This document shows, in pieces, positions 1 through 5,575 of a DNA stretch of 8,025 nt. Each line of letters starts with the position of its first letter. Positions within the stretch are counted from its first letter, which is position 1. The position numbers and the translations under genes were made by a program. The stretch is taken from positions 1 to 8,025 of the forward strand of contig CAMWZE010000057.1 in the NCBI GenBank assembly GCA_947178685.1, in the 5' to 3' direction. Below the pieces are notes generated by a model. That model made no database searches, had not been told where the DNA came from, and was given only the letters and a program-made list of their open reading frames with translations. The stretch is from an uncultured Porphyromonadaceae bacterium. Its GTDB lineage: Bacteria > Bacteroidota > Bacteroidia > Bacteroidales > Muribaculaceae.

Positions 1-452
1 GTCATAGCCTCGGATGGATCCTGCGGTGTATAGACCATAATGTCGTAGGTGGTGGTGATGTCTGTGAAGAGATCGTTTACGTCGGCGTTGTCACCGGAAT
101 AGCTGACTTTGAGTCCGGTTGAGGGAGTGCCTGAAATTTCAGCAACAGCAGTTTTCCCGGGCTCTATCCAAACCCCGAAGAACCCGCGGTCGTCAGCCAT
201 GAGAGTGGCATGCACTCCCCCTGCCGGAATCAGGGAGTCGGCTATCTCGAAATGGCCCTTTTCGTCGCGTGTAATATTGATGTAGCGGTAATTCTGGATA
301 TCTCCGTCAGCGGCATACGACAGTACAAAGTCCCGGATGCTGTCGGTGGCGAGGGTTCCTTCGAGAGCCACTCCGTTTTTATTTGCCCCGGAGCCACATG
401 CAGCCAACAGGAGAGCCGATGTAACGGCGGGAAGTAAATGTTTTAGTTTCAT
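1..452 (-). CDS. Partial lipoprotein, DUF4369-like N-terminal region (probable TlpA-type thiol-disulfide oxidoreductase)
   Basis: The frame is open from an ATG at 452-450 to the window edge, giving 150 codons with the 3' end missing. The protein starts MKLKHLLPAVTSALLLAACG, a signal peptide ending in a lipobox (LAAC) with the lipidated Cys at about residue 19. The next residues, GSGANKNG, lack the acidic patch of surface lipoproteins, so I infer a periplasm-facing anchor. The visible mature part is beta-rich and contains FFGVWIEPGKTAVAEISG, which resembles the IEPG motif of the DUF4369 domain that precedes thioredoxin domains in Bacteroidetes TlpA-like proteins. The lipoprotein at 3110 has the corresponding RIAPGETIDVTI. 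The thioredoxin domain itself would lie outside the window, so the enzyme assignment is inferred. The gene diverges from the repeat-protein gene at 742 and has the shared two-box promoter element about 75 bases upstream. Confidence 0.8.
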   Translation of the reverse strand, partial: MKLKHLLPAVTSALLLAACGSGANKNGVALEGTLATDSIRDFVLSYAADGDIQNYRYINITRDEKGHFEIADSLIPAGGVHATLMADDRGFFGVWIEPGKTAVAEISGTPSTGLKVSYSGDNADVNDLFTDITTTYDIMVYTPQDPSEAM

Positions 453-526
453 AAGTTGAGAATGAATAATATATGAAATTTTTATAAGTTGGAGCTACTC
501 AATGATTGATGTCCGGTTTTGTTAAT

Positions 527-554
527 GATACGCAATCAAGACTTGATAGTATAC
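527..554 (-). promoter_or_regulatory. ECF-type promoter (GTATAC-N16-CGTATC) for the minus-strand lipoprotein gene
   Basis: Read on the minus strand, GGTATAC (555-549) is followed after 16 bases by CGTATC (532-527), then ATTA. The same two boxes with the same spacing occur upstream of the genes at 742 and 3110. The geometry fits the -35/-10 elements of an extracytoplasmic-function sigma factor. It would place transcription start near 520, leaving a leader of about 70 bases before the ATG at 452. That start is inferred. No good TTTG / TAnnTTTG promoter was seen for this gene. Confidence 0.65.
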
Positions 555-634
555 CAGTGTATGGATATATTTTTCTCAGTGGATAGAGACACACATCTGC
601 TTGCAGGAGAATGCTTATTTTTTTTTAAGTTATG

Positions 635-662
635 GTATACCTTTTTCAGAGACTTGCGTATC
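635..662 (+). promoter_or_regulatory. ECF-type promoter (GTATAC-N16-CGTATC) for the repeat-protein gene
   Basis: GGTATACC (634-641) and CGTATCTATA (657-666) form the second copy of the two-box element, with a 16-base gap between GTATAC and CGTATC. A run of nine T (618-626) lies just upstream and could act as an AT-rich UP-like element. The surrounding bases also match the copy at 2931: TAAnTTAT precedes the first box in both, and CTTTT follows it in both. Transcription would start near 670, about 70 bases before the ATG at 742. Confidence 0.65.
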
Positions 663-676
663 TATAAAAAAGGTGA

Positions 677-690
677 TACCCATAAGGGTA
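677..690 (+). other. Small hairpin in the leader of the repeat-protein gene
   Basis: TACCC (677-681) and GGGTA (686-690) are perfect complements around the loop ATAA. The hairpin would form about 7 bases into the predicted transcript. It is short and may be chance or may stabilise the 5' end of the mRNA. Confidence 0.3.
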
Positions 691-741
691 AATCCGATCT
701 GTTTTTCAATGTAATTACAACTAATCATTAATAACAACAGG

Positions 742-2109
742 ATGAAAAAATCTTTACTTTTCTCAGCATCGTTGCTTCTTGCAGCCTCCTCGATGAGTGC
801 TGCTGTGCCGGAGGGCAGTTTTTATCTGATGGGTCTCAATGGAGAGACCGAGCAGAGCGAGTCTAATCATTTCGTTCTTGGCGAGCGAGATGAAGAGGAT
901 ATCGATGAAGGTATCTGGCGCTGGAGCATTGCCAGTGTTGAGGTTACAGAGGCCACAGGAGCCTTGACAATTGCCGGCCCCGAGGGATTTACACTTGGAT
1001 TCAACGCTGAAAATCAATTCGGCATAACCAACAATCTCACCAACACCCAGAGTATGATCTATCTTACAGCGGGGGGACCGGCTGTGAATTATGATCTCAA
1101 ACCGGGTGAGTATACCGTCACTATGGCTGTGTTTGAGGATCTTGATGGAGATATGGGTGGTGACAACTGGATACTTCAGCTGAAATCACTGTCTGCTGAT
1201 GAAGATGATGAGAGCTTTTATCTGATAGGCTTCAATGGCACCGAAGAAGCCTCTGCGTCATCCCGATTTGTGAAGAATGTGGAGGAGGCTGACGGAGAAA
1301 CTACAGTGAGCTATGTGCTTCCTAAGTATTACATAGGCACATGTGAGGCCGGCTTTACAGTGCTTGATTCCGGTAATGGTGTGAGCTATGGTCTTGATCC
1401 GATAATGGGAGCTTCGACTCCGGAAGTCACGGATGATGCCCCGATGGCTTTCCTCGGAGCTGACGGTGAAGCTGTGAAATGCAGCCTTACTCCGGGTTAT
1501 TACAATGTTACCTTCATGCCTATGGGAGCTATGAATATGATTTCATTCTTGCTTTCCGATAATCAGACTCCTAATAATGAGCTGGAGTATTATCTTGTCG
1601 GTCTTAACGGAGAGAACGCTCTTGTAGAGGGTAATAAGTTCAGCCGTAAGGTTGAGACAATGGAATATGAGGATGAAGAGACAGGCGAGACAGTGTCTTC
1701 CGAGACTATCACCTACACTCTTACAGCCGAGGTGAAGGAGGGGTGTGAGCTCGCAGTGGTGTCGGCCGATGAGACTGTGAAGTATGGTTATAATTCCGAT
1801 ATGGCCTCTTTCATTGCCAATGACCTTAATGACACCATGCCTTTCACAATGCTCGTGACTAATGGGGAACCGGTGAAATGCACTCTTACCGCCGGCACAT
1901 ATGTATTCAATTTCCTTCCCAGTGAAGATGGCACAGCATCTTTGAGCGCAATCACACCGGAAGAGGGAGACTCCGGTGCGGTAGGGGAGATCGGTGTTGA
2001 AGATGCCGCTCCGGTATATTATGATCTTCAGGGACGTCGCGTTGAGAATCCCGGTAAGGGCATCTTCATTGAGAAGCGCGGCACAAAAGTTGTGAAAGTA
2101 GTGCGTTGA
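742..2109 (+). CDS. Secreted protein with three tandem ~120-residue repeats and a C-terminal YYDLQGRRV sorting-like module
   Basis: This 455-residue protein has an N-terminal signal peptide (MKKSLLFSASLLLAASSMSA, cleavage near residue 20) with no lipobox cysteine. The mature protein is three copies of one domain. The copies open with FYLMGLNG (27-34), FYLIGFNG (159-166) and YYLVGLNG (283-290), and each closes with a PGEYTVTM / PGYYNVTF / AGTYVFNF strand near residues 121, 251 and 384. Repeats 2 and 3 also share a VKCSLT / VKCTLT segment. The protein is strongly acidic. Residues 425-455 (VYYDLQGRRV...NPGKGIFIEKRG..VVKV) match the C-terminal module common on exported Bacteroidales proteins and resembling type IX secretion sorting domains. 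I infer export to or beyond the outer membrane. The repeats loosely recall the small beta domains of SusE/SusF-like proteins, but I cannot assign a ligand. No Shine-Dalgarno is visible. The stop is followed by a terminator at 2160. Confidence 0.88.
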   Translation: MKKSLLFSASLLLAASSMSAAVPEGSFYLMGLNGETEQSESNHFVLGERDEEDIDEGIWRWSIASVEVTEATGALTIAGPEGFTLGFNAENQFGITNNLTNTQSMIYLTAGGPAVNYDLKPGEYTVTMAVFEDLDGDMGGDNWILQLKSLSADEDDESFYLIGFNGTEEASASSRFVKNVEEADGETTVSYVLPKYYIGTCEAGFTVLDSGNGVSYGLDPIMGASTPEVTDDAPMAFLGADGEAVKCSLTPGYYNVTFMPMGAMNMISFLLSDNQTPNNELEYYLVGLNGENALVEGNKFSRKVETMEYEDEETGETVSSETITYTLTAEVKEGCELAVVSADETVKYGYNSDMASFIANDLNDTMPFTMLVTNGEPVKCTLTAGTYVFNFLPSEDGTASLSAITPEEGDSGAVGEIGVEDAAPVYYDLQGRRVENPGKGIFIEKRGTKVVKVVR

Positions 2110-2159
2110 AATCATCGAATAAGACAGTGTAAGTAAGAATTTCTCATACTTTAAGGAGA

Positions 2160-2190
2160 GGGTGTGGAATGTGATATTTCACACCCTTTT
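2160..2190 (+). terminator. Rho-independent terminator of the repeat-protein gene
   Basis: An 11-pair stem joins 2160-2170 (GGGTGTGGAAT) with 2176-2186 (ATTTCACACCC), including one G-T pair, around the loop GTGAT. TTTT follows at 2187-2190. It lies 50 bases after the stop at 2109. Its T-tract is also part of the TTTTG upstream box of the sigma gene's promoter, so termination and the next promoter share bases. Confidence 0.8.
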
Positions 2191-2219
2191 GCATACTTAT
2201 TGGAAAATTACTACTTTTG
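2188..2219 (+). promoter_or_regulatory. Housekeeping-type Bacteroidetes promoter for the sigma factor gene
   Basis: TTTG at 2188-2191 and TACTTTTG at 2212-2219 are separated by 20 bases. They match the -33 (TTTG) and -7 (TAnnTTTG) elements recognised by the primary sigma factor of Bacteroides. Transcription would start near 2226, about 58 bases before the ATG at 2284. The GTATAC/CGTATC element of the neighbouring genes is absent here, so the sigma gene does not appear to be directly autoregulated. Confidence 0.7.
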
Positions 2220-2248
2220 CAGAAATGTTTTAACATATCGGTTTTATC

Positions 2249-2267
2249 TATCAGTTAGACACTGATA
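2249..2267 (+). promoter_or_regulatory. Perfect inverted repeat in the sigma-gene leader
   Basis: TATCAGT (2249-2255) and ACTGATA (2261-2267) are perfect 7-base complements around TAGAC. The repeat lies between the predicted transcription start (about 2226) and the ATG at 2284. It could be a protein-binding operator that blocks transcription, or a short mRNA hairpin about 16 bases before the start codon. There is no T-tract, so it is not a terminator. Confidence 0.4.
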
Positions 2268-2283
2268 ACTTCAAAATCAGAGA

Positions 2284-2871
2284 ATGGTAGACTCCAAAAC
2301 ATCAGAGTTGTCTTACAGACGGTTTATAGAGGGTGACATAGCTCCCTTCTATGATAATATGTATAGGGATATGCTTCTCTATGCCTCCTCGTGTCTGCCC
2401 GGACATATGGCTCTGATGGCTGAAGACTGTGTGCAGAACGCAGTGGAGAAAGCTTACCGCAACCGAGAGCGGTTTGAATCGGCCGGACAGTGGAAAGCAT
2501 TTATACTGACGTGTATACGCAATCAGGCCATTTCAGTGTTCCGCTCCGATAATGCGGCGGGCAACTATACGGAGTATGTTAGAAATTCTTCTGATTTGCA
2601 TGAGGATATGCTTCTTGATTATATCCACCGGGAGACATTAAACCGGCTCTATAGGGCCATTGACGATTTGCCACCTGATATGCGAGAACTGCTTGAGCTA
2701 AGCTTTGGGAAAGGATTGAAGAATTCAGAGATAGCGGCACGTCTTGGAGTGGCAGAAATCACGGTCAAGAAACGCAAGGCCCGGCTTATTCTTATGTTGC
2801 GTAAATCTCTTCCTGACTCTGCCTGGATTTTACTGTTGCTTATGGATGACCACTGGTATATTTATTCGTAA
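2284..2871 (+). CDS. ECF-family RNA polymerase sigma-70 factor
   Basis: This 195-residue protein has the two-domain ECF layout. Region 2 spans about residues 21-88 (FYDNMYRDMLLYASSCL, then AEDCVQNAVEKAYRNRERF and WKAFILTCIRNQAISVFR). Region 4 spans about 120-175 (LYRAIDDLPPDMRELLELSF, then a helix-turn-helix SEIAARLGVAEITVKKRKARL). It would bind core RNA polymerase and direct it to alternative promoters. The start is fixed by an in-frame TAA at 2266-2268 upstream of the only nearby ATG. No anti-sigma gene (FecR-like or membrane protein) follows; the next gene encodes a thioredoxin-fold lipoprotein. The C-terminus is unusual: after region 4 it ends in a hydrophobic and aromatic tail (WILLLLMDDHWYIYS, 181-195). 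Three nearby genes carry the same ECF-like promoter element, so they are its likely targets by inference. Confidence 0.93.
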   Translation: MVDSKTSELSYRRFIEGDIAPFYDNMYRDMLLYASSCLPGHMALMAEDCVQNAVEKAYRNRERFESAGQWKAFILTCIRNQAISVFRSDNAAGNYTEYVRNSSDLHEDMLLDYIHRETLNRLYRAIDDLPPDMRELLELSFGKGLKNSEIAARLGVAEITVKKRKARLILMLRKSLPDSAWILLLLMDDHWYIYS

Positions 2872-2899
2872 CCCCGCAGTGTGAATATTGATTACGGGG
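2867..2899 (+). terminator. Possible weak terminator after the sigma gene
   Basis: CCCCG (2872-2876), just after the stop codon, can pair with CGGGG (2895-2899). CGTAA (2867-2871) can alternatively pair with TTACG (2892-2896), so the two stems compete. A TTTTT run comes only at 2911-2915, which is far for a classical terminator. Read-through into the gene at 3110 is possible. Confidence 0.3.
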
Positions 2900-2930
2900 C
2901 GGTGAGGATATTTTTATGACGTAATTTATT

Positions 2931-2958
2931 GTATACCTTTTGAGCCTTATTTCGTATC
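2931..2958 (+). promoter_or_regulatory. ECF-type promoter (GTATAC-N16-CGTATC) for the TlpA-like lipoprotein gene
   Basis: GTATACC (2931-2937) and CGTATCT (2953-2959) form the third copy of the element, with the same 16-base gap between GTATAC and CGTATC as the copies at 635 and 554. It is about 60 bases after the sigma gene. Start of transcription is predicted near 2966, giving an unusually long leader of about 144 bases. That leader contains a 5-base inverted repeat, ATCAA (2986-2990) with TTGAT (2998-3002). Confidence 0.65.
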
Positions 2959-3109
2959 TTTCGTAGAAGCTCAGACTACATCCGGATCAATCGGCTCTTG
3001 ATGGGCTGTTATGTATCCTTTCGTGATTACTTCCATGATTGATATTGCATAATAGCTTGATGAAGTTGTGAGACTTGTACTTATTCGGAATAATTAATCA
3101 ATAAAAGAT

Positions 3110-4522
3110 ATGAAAAAGACCTTATCATGGAGCGTAGTCTCAATGGCATTGTTGGCCGTGGCATGTGGCGGAAATCACGATGCCGGCTCATCTCAGCCCT
3201 CTTATGCCTCCGGAGAGACAGTGGTGAATATTAAATTTGCAGAGTATGATTCTGTAAGCAACGGTTATCTGGATGCCTTCGTTTATGGTTATGACGGACT
3301 CAACGAATTGCCTCCCACGCCGGTAGGTGCTGACGGTTCATTGTCGTTAACCTTTGACCTCAACGGTGATGCTGTTCTCAATATGATGAGCAGTAGTTCT
3401 GATGAGAGATACGGTTCAGTGCGTATAGCACCCGGAGAGACTATAGATGTGACTATCTATCCTGATTCTGTGTCTACAACGGGTAAGTATGCCGCTCTCA
3501 ACAGTGTTATGTATAACTATTTACCCAAGTACAGTCTGAACATGTTCATGCCCGATTTTGTGAGATATGATATGCCGGGTCAGGAATATTCACAGGCCGT
3601 GATAGGGAAGTATAAGGAGATGAAAGATTCCTTGGCGACCGACACATCTCTTTCGGATGAGGCGCGTGTGATTGAGGAGGGAGCGTTGCTCAATTCTGTG
3701 CTTGGCTTCATGTCGATGCGTGAGATGATCAACCGCAGCAGTTATATGATGACTCATCCCGGAGAATATAATATACAACGGGACTCTATGGTCAACAAAC
3801 TTGATGATGCAGACTATGCGGCAGTTGTGGCTGCAATAGATGCCGACAGTGAGGCTTTGCTCAAAGGGGGTCTGGAGATCAGCACCTCTCTCAACGGAGT
3901 TGATTGGAGCGCCAAGGGTGCCAATGGCACTCTTCTCGGCATTATTTCCGATTACCAGCTGGCCGCTAAGGAGGCTTCGGAGTGTCGCACTGACTCTGCC
4001 CGAATGGCCACTCTTGCGGCTTATTCAAATCCGTTCTTCGCAAGCTCTGTCGACAATATCCGCAATGCGGCTCAGAAGCGTTTTGACGATGCCGTGAGCA
4101 TGATCAATCAGCTTCCGGCTGATCTTCCTGGTGATAAGGTGATTGAAACGATTGCGGCCGCATATAAGGATAAGGTGGTTATGGTTGACCTGTGGAATAC
4201 ATGGTGTTCACCTTGTAAGGCTGCGATTGCCGCTAATGAACCACTTAAGGAGACTCTCTTCAACAATCCGGACATTGTGTTTGTATACGTGGCCGATGAG
4301 TCGTCGCCGATGAATCTTTATGTCAATATGATACCGAAAATAAAGGGTGAGCATTACCGTATCACAGCGAAGCAGGCAGATGCTATGCGTAATCAGTTTG
4401 ACGTAGATGGCATACCTTACTATATCTTAGTAGACCGTGAGGGTAAGATACAAGGTCGCCCCGATTTCCGCGACCATGATCTCTATACCAAAACGCTCCT
4501 TGAAACTGTGAATAAGAAATAG
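3110..4522 (+). CDS. TlpA-like thioredoxin-fold lipoprotein (thiol-disulfide oxidoreductase)
   Basis: This 470-residue protein has a signal peptide (MKKTLSWSVVSMALLAVACG) with a lipobox, the lipidated Cys being residue 19. The residues after it (GGNHDAGSS) lack the surface-export acidic patch, so it probably faces the periplasm. Residues about 36-120 form a beta-rich DUF4369-like domain with RIAPGETIDVTI at 105-116. A helical linker domain follows (about 150-340). The C-terminal thioredoxin fold (about 345-470) has VVMVDLWNTWCSPCK, with the catalytic pair Cys366 and Cys369, and the cis-proline loop VDGIPYYILVD with Pro436. Its expected role is reducing or isomerising disulfides, or haem-related thiol handling, on envelope proteins; the partner is unknown. 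The N-terminal domain resembles the partial lipoprotein at 1-452. The gene has the shared ECF-like promoter and its own strong terminator. Confidence 0.9.
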   Translation: MKKTLSWSVVSMALLAVACGGNHDAGSSQPSYASGETVVNIKFAEYDSVSNGYLDAFVYGYDGLNELPPTPVGADGSLSLTFDLNGDAVLNMMSSSSDERYGSVRIAPGETIDVTIYPDSVSTTGKYAALNSVMYNYLPKYSLNMFMPDFVRYDMPGQEYSQAVIGKYKEMKDSLATDTSLSDEARVIEEGALLNSVLGFMSMREMINRSSYMMTHPGEYNIQRDSMVNKLDDADYAAVVAAIDADSEALLKGGLEISTSLNGVDWSAKGANGTLLGIISDYQLAAKEASECRTDSARMATLAAYSNPFFASSVDNIRNAAQKRFDDAVSMINQLPADLPGDKVIETIAAAYKDKVVMVDLWNTWCSPCKAAIAANEPLKETLFNNPDIVFVYVADESSPMNLYVNMIPKIKGEHYRITAKQADAMRNQFDVDGIPYYILVDREGKIQGRPDFRDHDLYTKTLLETVNKK

Positions 4523-4590
4523 TATAAGTGTCGAGGTGTAAATAACTACGGCATTTGATCTGTAGACTGTAGCTTGATTTTGCAGGTCAT

Positions 4591-4630
4591 AGTCCGGCGA
4601 AGAGATCTATCTTCGCCGGACTTGTTTTTT
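4591..4630 (+). terminator. Strong rho-independent terminator of the TlpA-like gene
   Basis: A perfect 13-pair stem joins AGTCCGGCGAAGA (4591-4603) to TCTTCGCCGGACT (4610-4622) around the loop GATCTA. TTG and six T follow, to 4630. It is 68 bases after the stop at 4522 and separates the plus-strand block from the converging LRR gene. On the minus strand the stem has no T-run after it, so it should act mainly in one direction. Confidence 0.93.
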
Positions 4631-4675
4631 AATCGGTGTCGTCATTATTTAAACGGAGACGGAAGTATGGTTGTC

Positions 4676-5146
4676 AGATATGAAACGGATGATAAAGTCT
4701 TCCTGAGCCTATTTAGGTGTATTTTGCGATTTGAGCATTGTCCTAATATTTTGAGGGATGGTCACTTCAGGAGGTATTTCATAGTTGATGTAGTTCCAGT
4801 GGAGCCTCGGAACATTCTTCCCTTCAATAACCTGTCGCCAATTATATTCAGTATAGTAATTGTAAGATAAGTCTACCTTTCCACACATATCGCCAATGTA
4901 GTCAGGAACTCTACCGGATAATTGATTATTTGATAAATCACATTTCTCAAGCTGAGTCAATTCTACCAGCTCTTCGCATAATTCAGAAAGTGCTGTACTT
5001 TGAATATTCAGATACTTCAAAGTATTTTTGGCCATTTTAATTTCAGATGGAAGTTTCCCCATAATACCATTCTCACTGTTAAGACTGCTTACAAAGATAA
5101 ATGTGTCAAGCGGACAGTGGAAAACTTCCCCTGGAAGAGTGAAGTT
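4676..5146 (+). repeat. Direct repeat copy A (LRR gene 3' part plus downstream flank)
   Basis: This stretch is closely similar at the DNA level to 7543-8025. The similarity starts 33 bases beyond the LRR stop codon (4676-4708 matches 7543-7575 with 3 differences). It continues through the coding region to at least 5146, where the other copy reaches the window edge. The last 55 bases (5092-5146) are identical to 7971-8025. Copy B has 12 extra coding bases, in two places. Confidence 0.9.
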
Positions 5147-5509
5147 TTTATTGAATTTCATATACCAAAGCTCAAGATGCCTAAGATGACTTAGTTTGCC
5201 TATCGAAGAGGGTATTGAGTCTGCATATTGGGCAGCCTTCTCTCGAAAGACCGTGATCCTGGCAATATGTCTGTATCGAGTAGTCTCATCATATTCAAAC
5301 TCCACATACTTCCATACATGGAATATGAACATATTAGGACTGGTAGTATTATATTTTAGATTGAGGGCATTAAAGAAATCCATGTATGCGATGCTGTCTT
5401 CAGGGCAGATTGGAGCGTTTTCCGGTGTGTAGTTTGGTCCGTCATCACTGCAAGATGCAATACCAATAATGCAAAAGAAAATGACGATAGATAATAAAAA
5501 ATACTTCAT
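4709..5509 (-). CDS. Leucine-rich-repeat lipoprotein, probably surface exposed
   Basis: This 266-residue protein has a signal peptide ending in a lipobox (IIGIASC, Cys20). CSDDGPN follows, an acidic patch right after the lipidated Cys that fits the Bacteroidetes lipoprotein surface-export signal. Residues about 97-225 hold degenerate leucine-rich repeats: IPSSIGKLSHLRHLELW, LPSEIKMAKNTLKYLNI, LCEELVELTQLEKCDLSNNQLSG and VPDYIGDMCGKVDLSYN. Such domains bind proteins or other ligands; there is no sign of catalysis. The gene is 64 bases downstream of the 602-residue lipoprotein gene on the same strand, so co-transcription is plausible. A second, closely similar LRR gene lies upstream of that gene (stop at 7576). 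The DNA is more AT-rich than the left half of the window. The ligand is unknown. Confidence 0.87.
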   Translation of the reverse strand: MKYFLLSIVIFFCIIGIASCSDDGPNYTPENAPICPEDSIAYMDFFNALNLKYNTTSPNMFIFHVWKYVEFEYDETTRYRHIARITVFREKAAQYADSIPSSIGKLSHLRHLELWYMKFNKNFTLPGEVFHCPLDTFIFVSSLNSENGIMGKLPSEIKMAKNTLKYLNIQSTALSELCEELVELTQLEKCDLSNNQLSGRVPDYIGDMCGKVDLSYNYYTEYNWRQVIEGKNVPRLHWNYINYEIPPEVTIPQNIRTMLKSQNTPK

Positions 5510-5554
5510 ATATAGAATATTAATAACATTATACTTACATACTACAATTCTCTA

Positions 5555-5575
5555 AATGGAAACTTATATTCCATT
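5555..5575 (-). other. Intercistronic inverted repeat at the end of the 602-residue gene
   Basis: AATGGAA (5555-5561) and TTCCATT (5569-5575) are perfect 7-base complements around a 7-base loop. The repeat overlaps the TAA stop at 5574-5576. No T-run follows on the minus strand, so it looks more like an mRNA stem between two co-transcribed genes than a terminator. Confidence 0.3.

Noticed and set aside
519..731. 70-codon open frame on the plus strand in the divergent intergenic region
   Set aside because: It overlaps both shared promoter elements and the T9 run, shows no family features, and its composition looks like non-coding AT-rich DNA.
1110..1137. A further GTATACC word inside the repeat-protein gene
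   Set aside because: No CGTATC follows at the required distance, and it lies within coding sequence. The same applies to the GTATAC words near 2513, 4279 and 5903.
1543..2115. 190-codon open frame on the minus strand inside the repeat-protein gene
   Set aside because: It is the antisense shadow of a well-supported gene with a signal peptide and clear repeats. The translated sequence has no recognisable domain.
4574..4870. 98-codon plus-strand open frame across the convergent junction
   Set aside because: It runs through the strong terminator and then antisense to the end of the LRR gene. It has no protein features.
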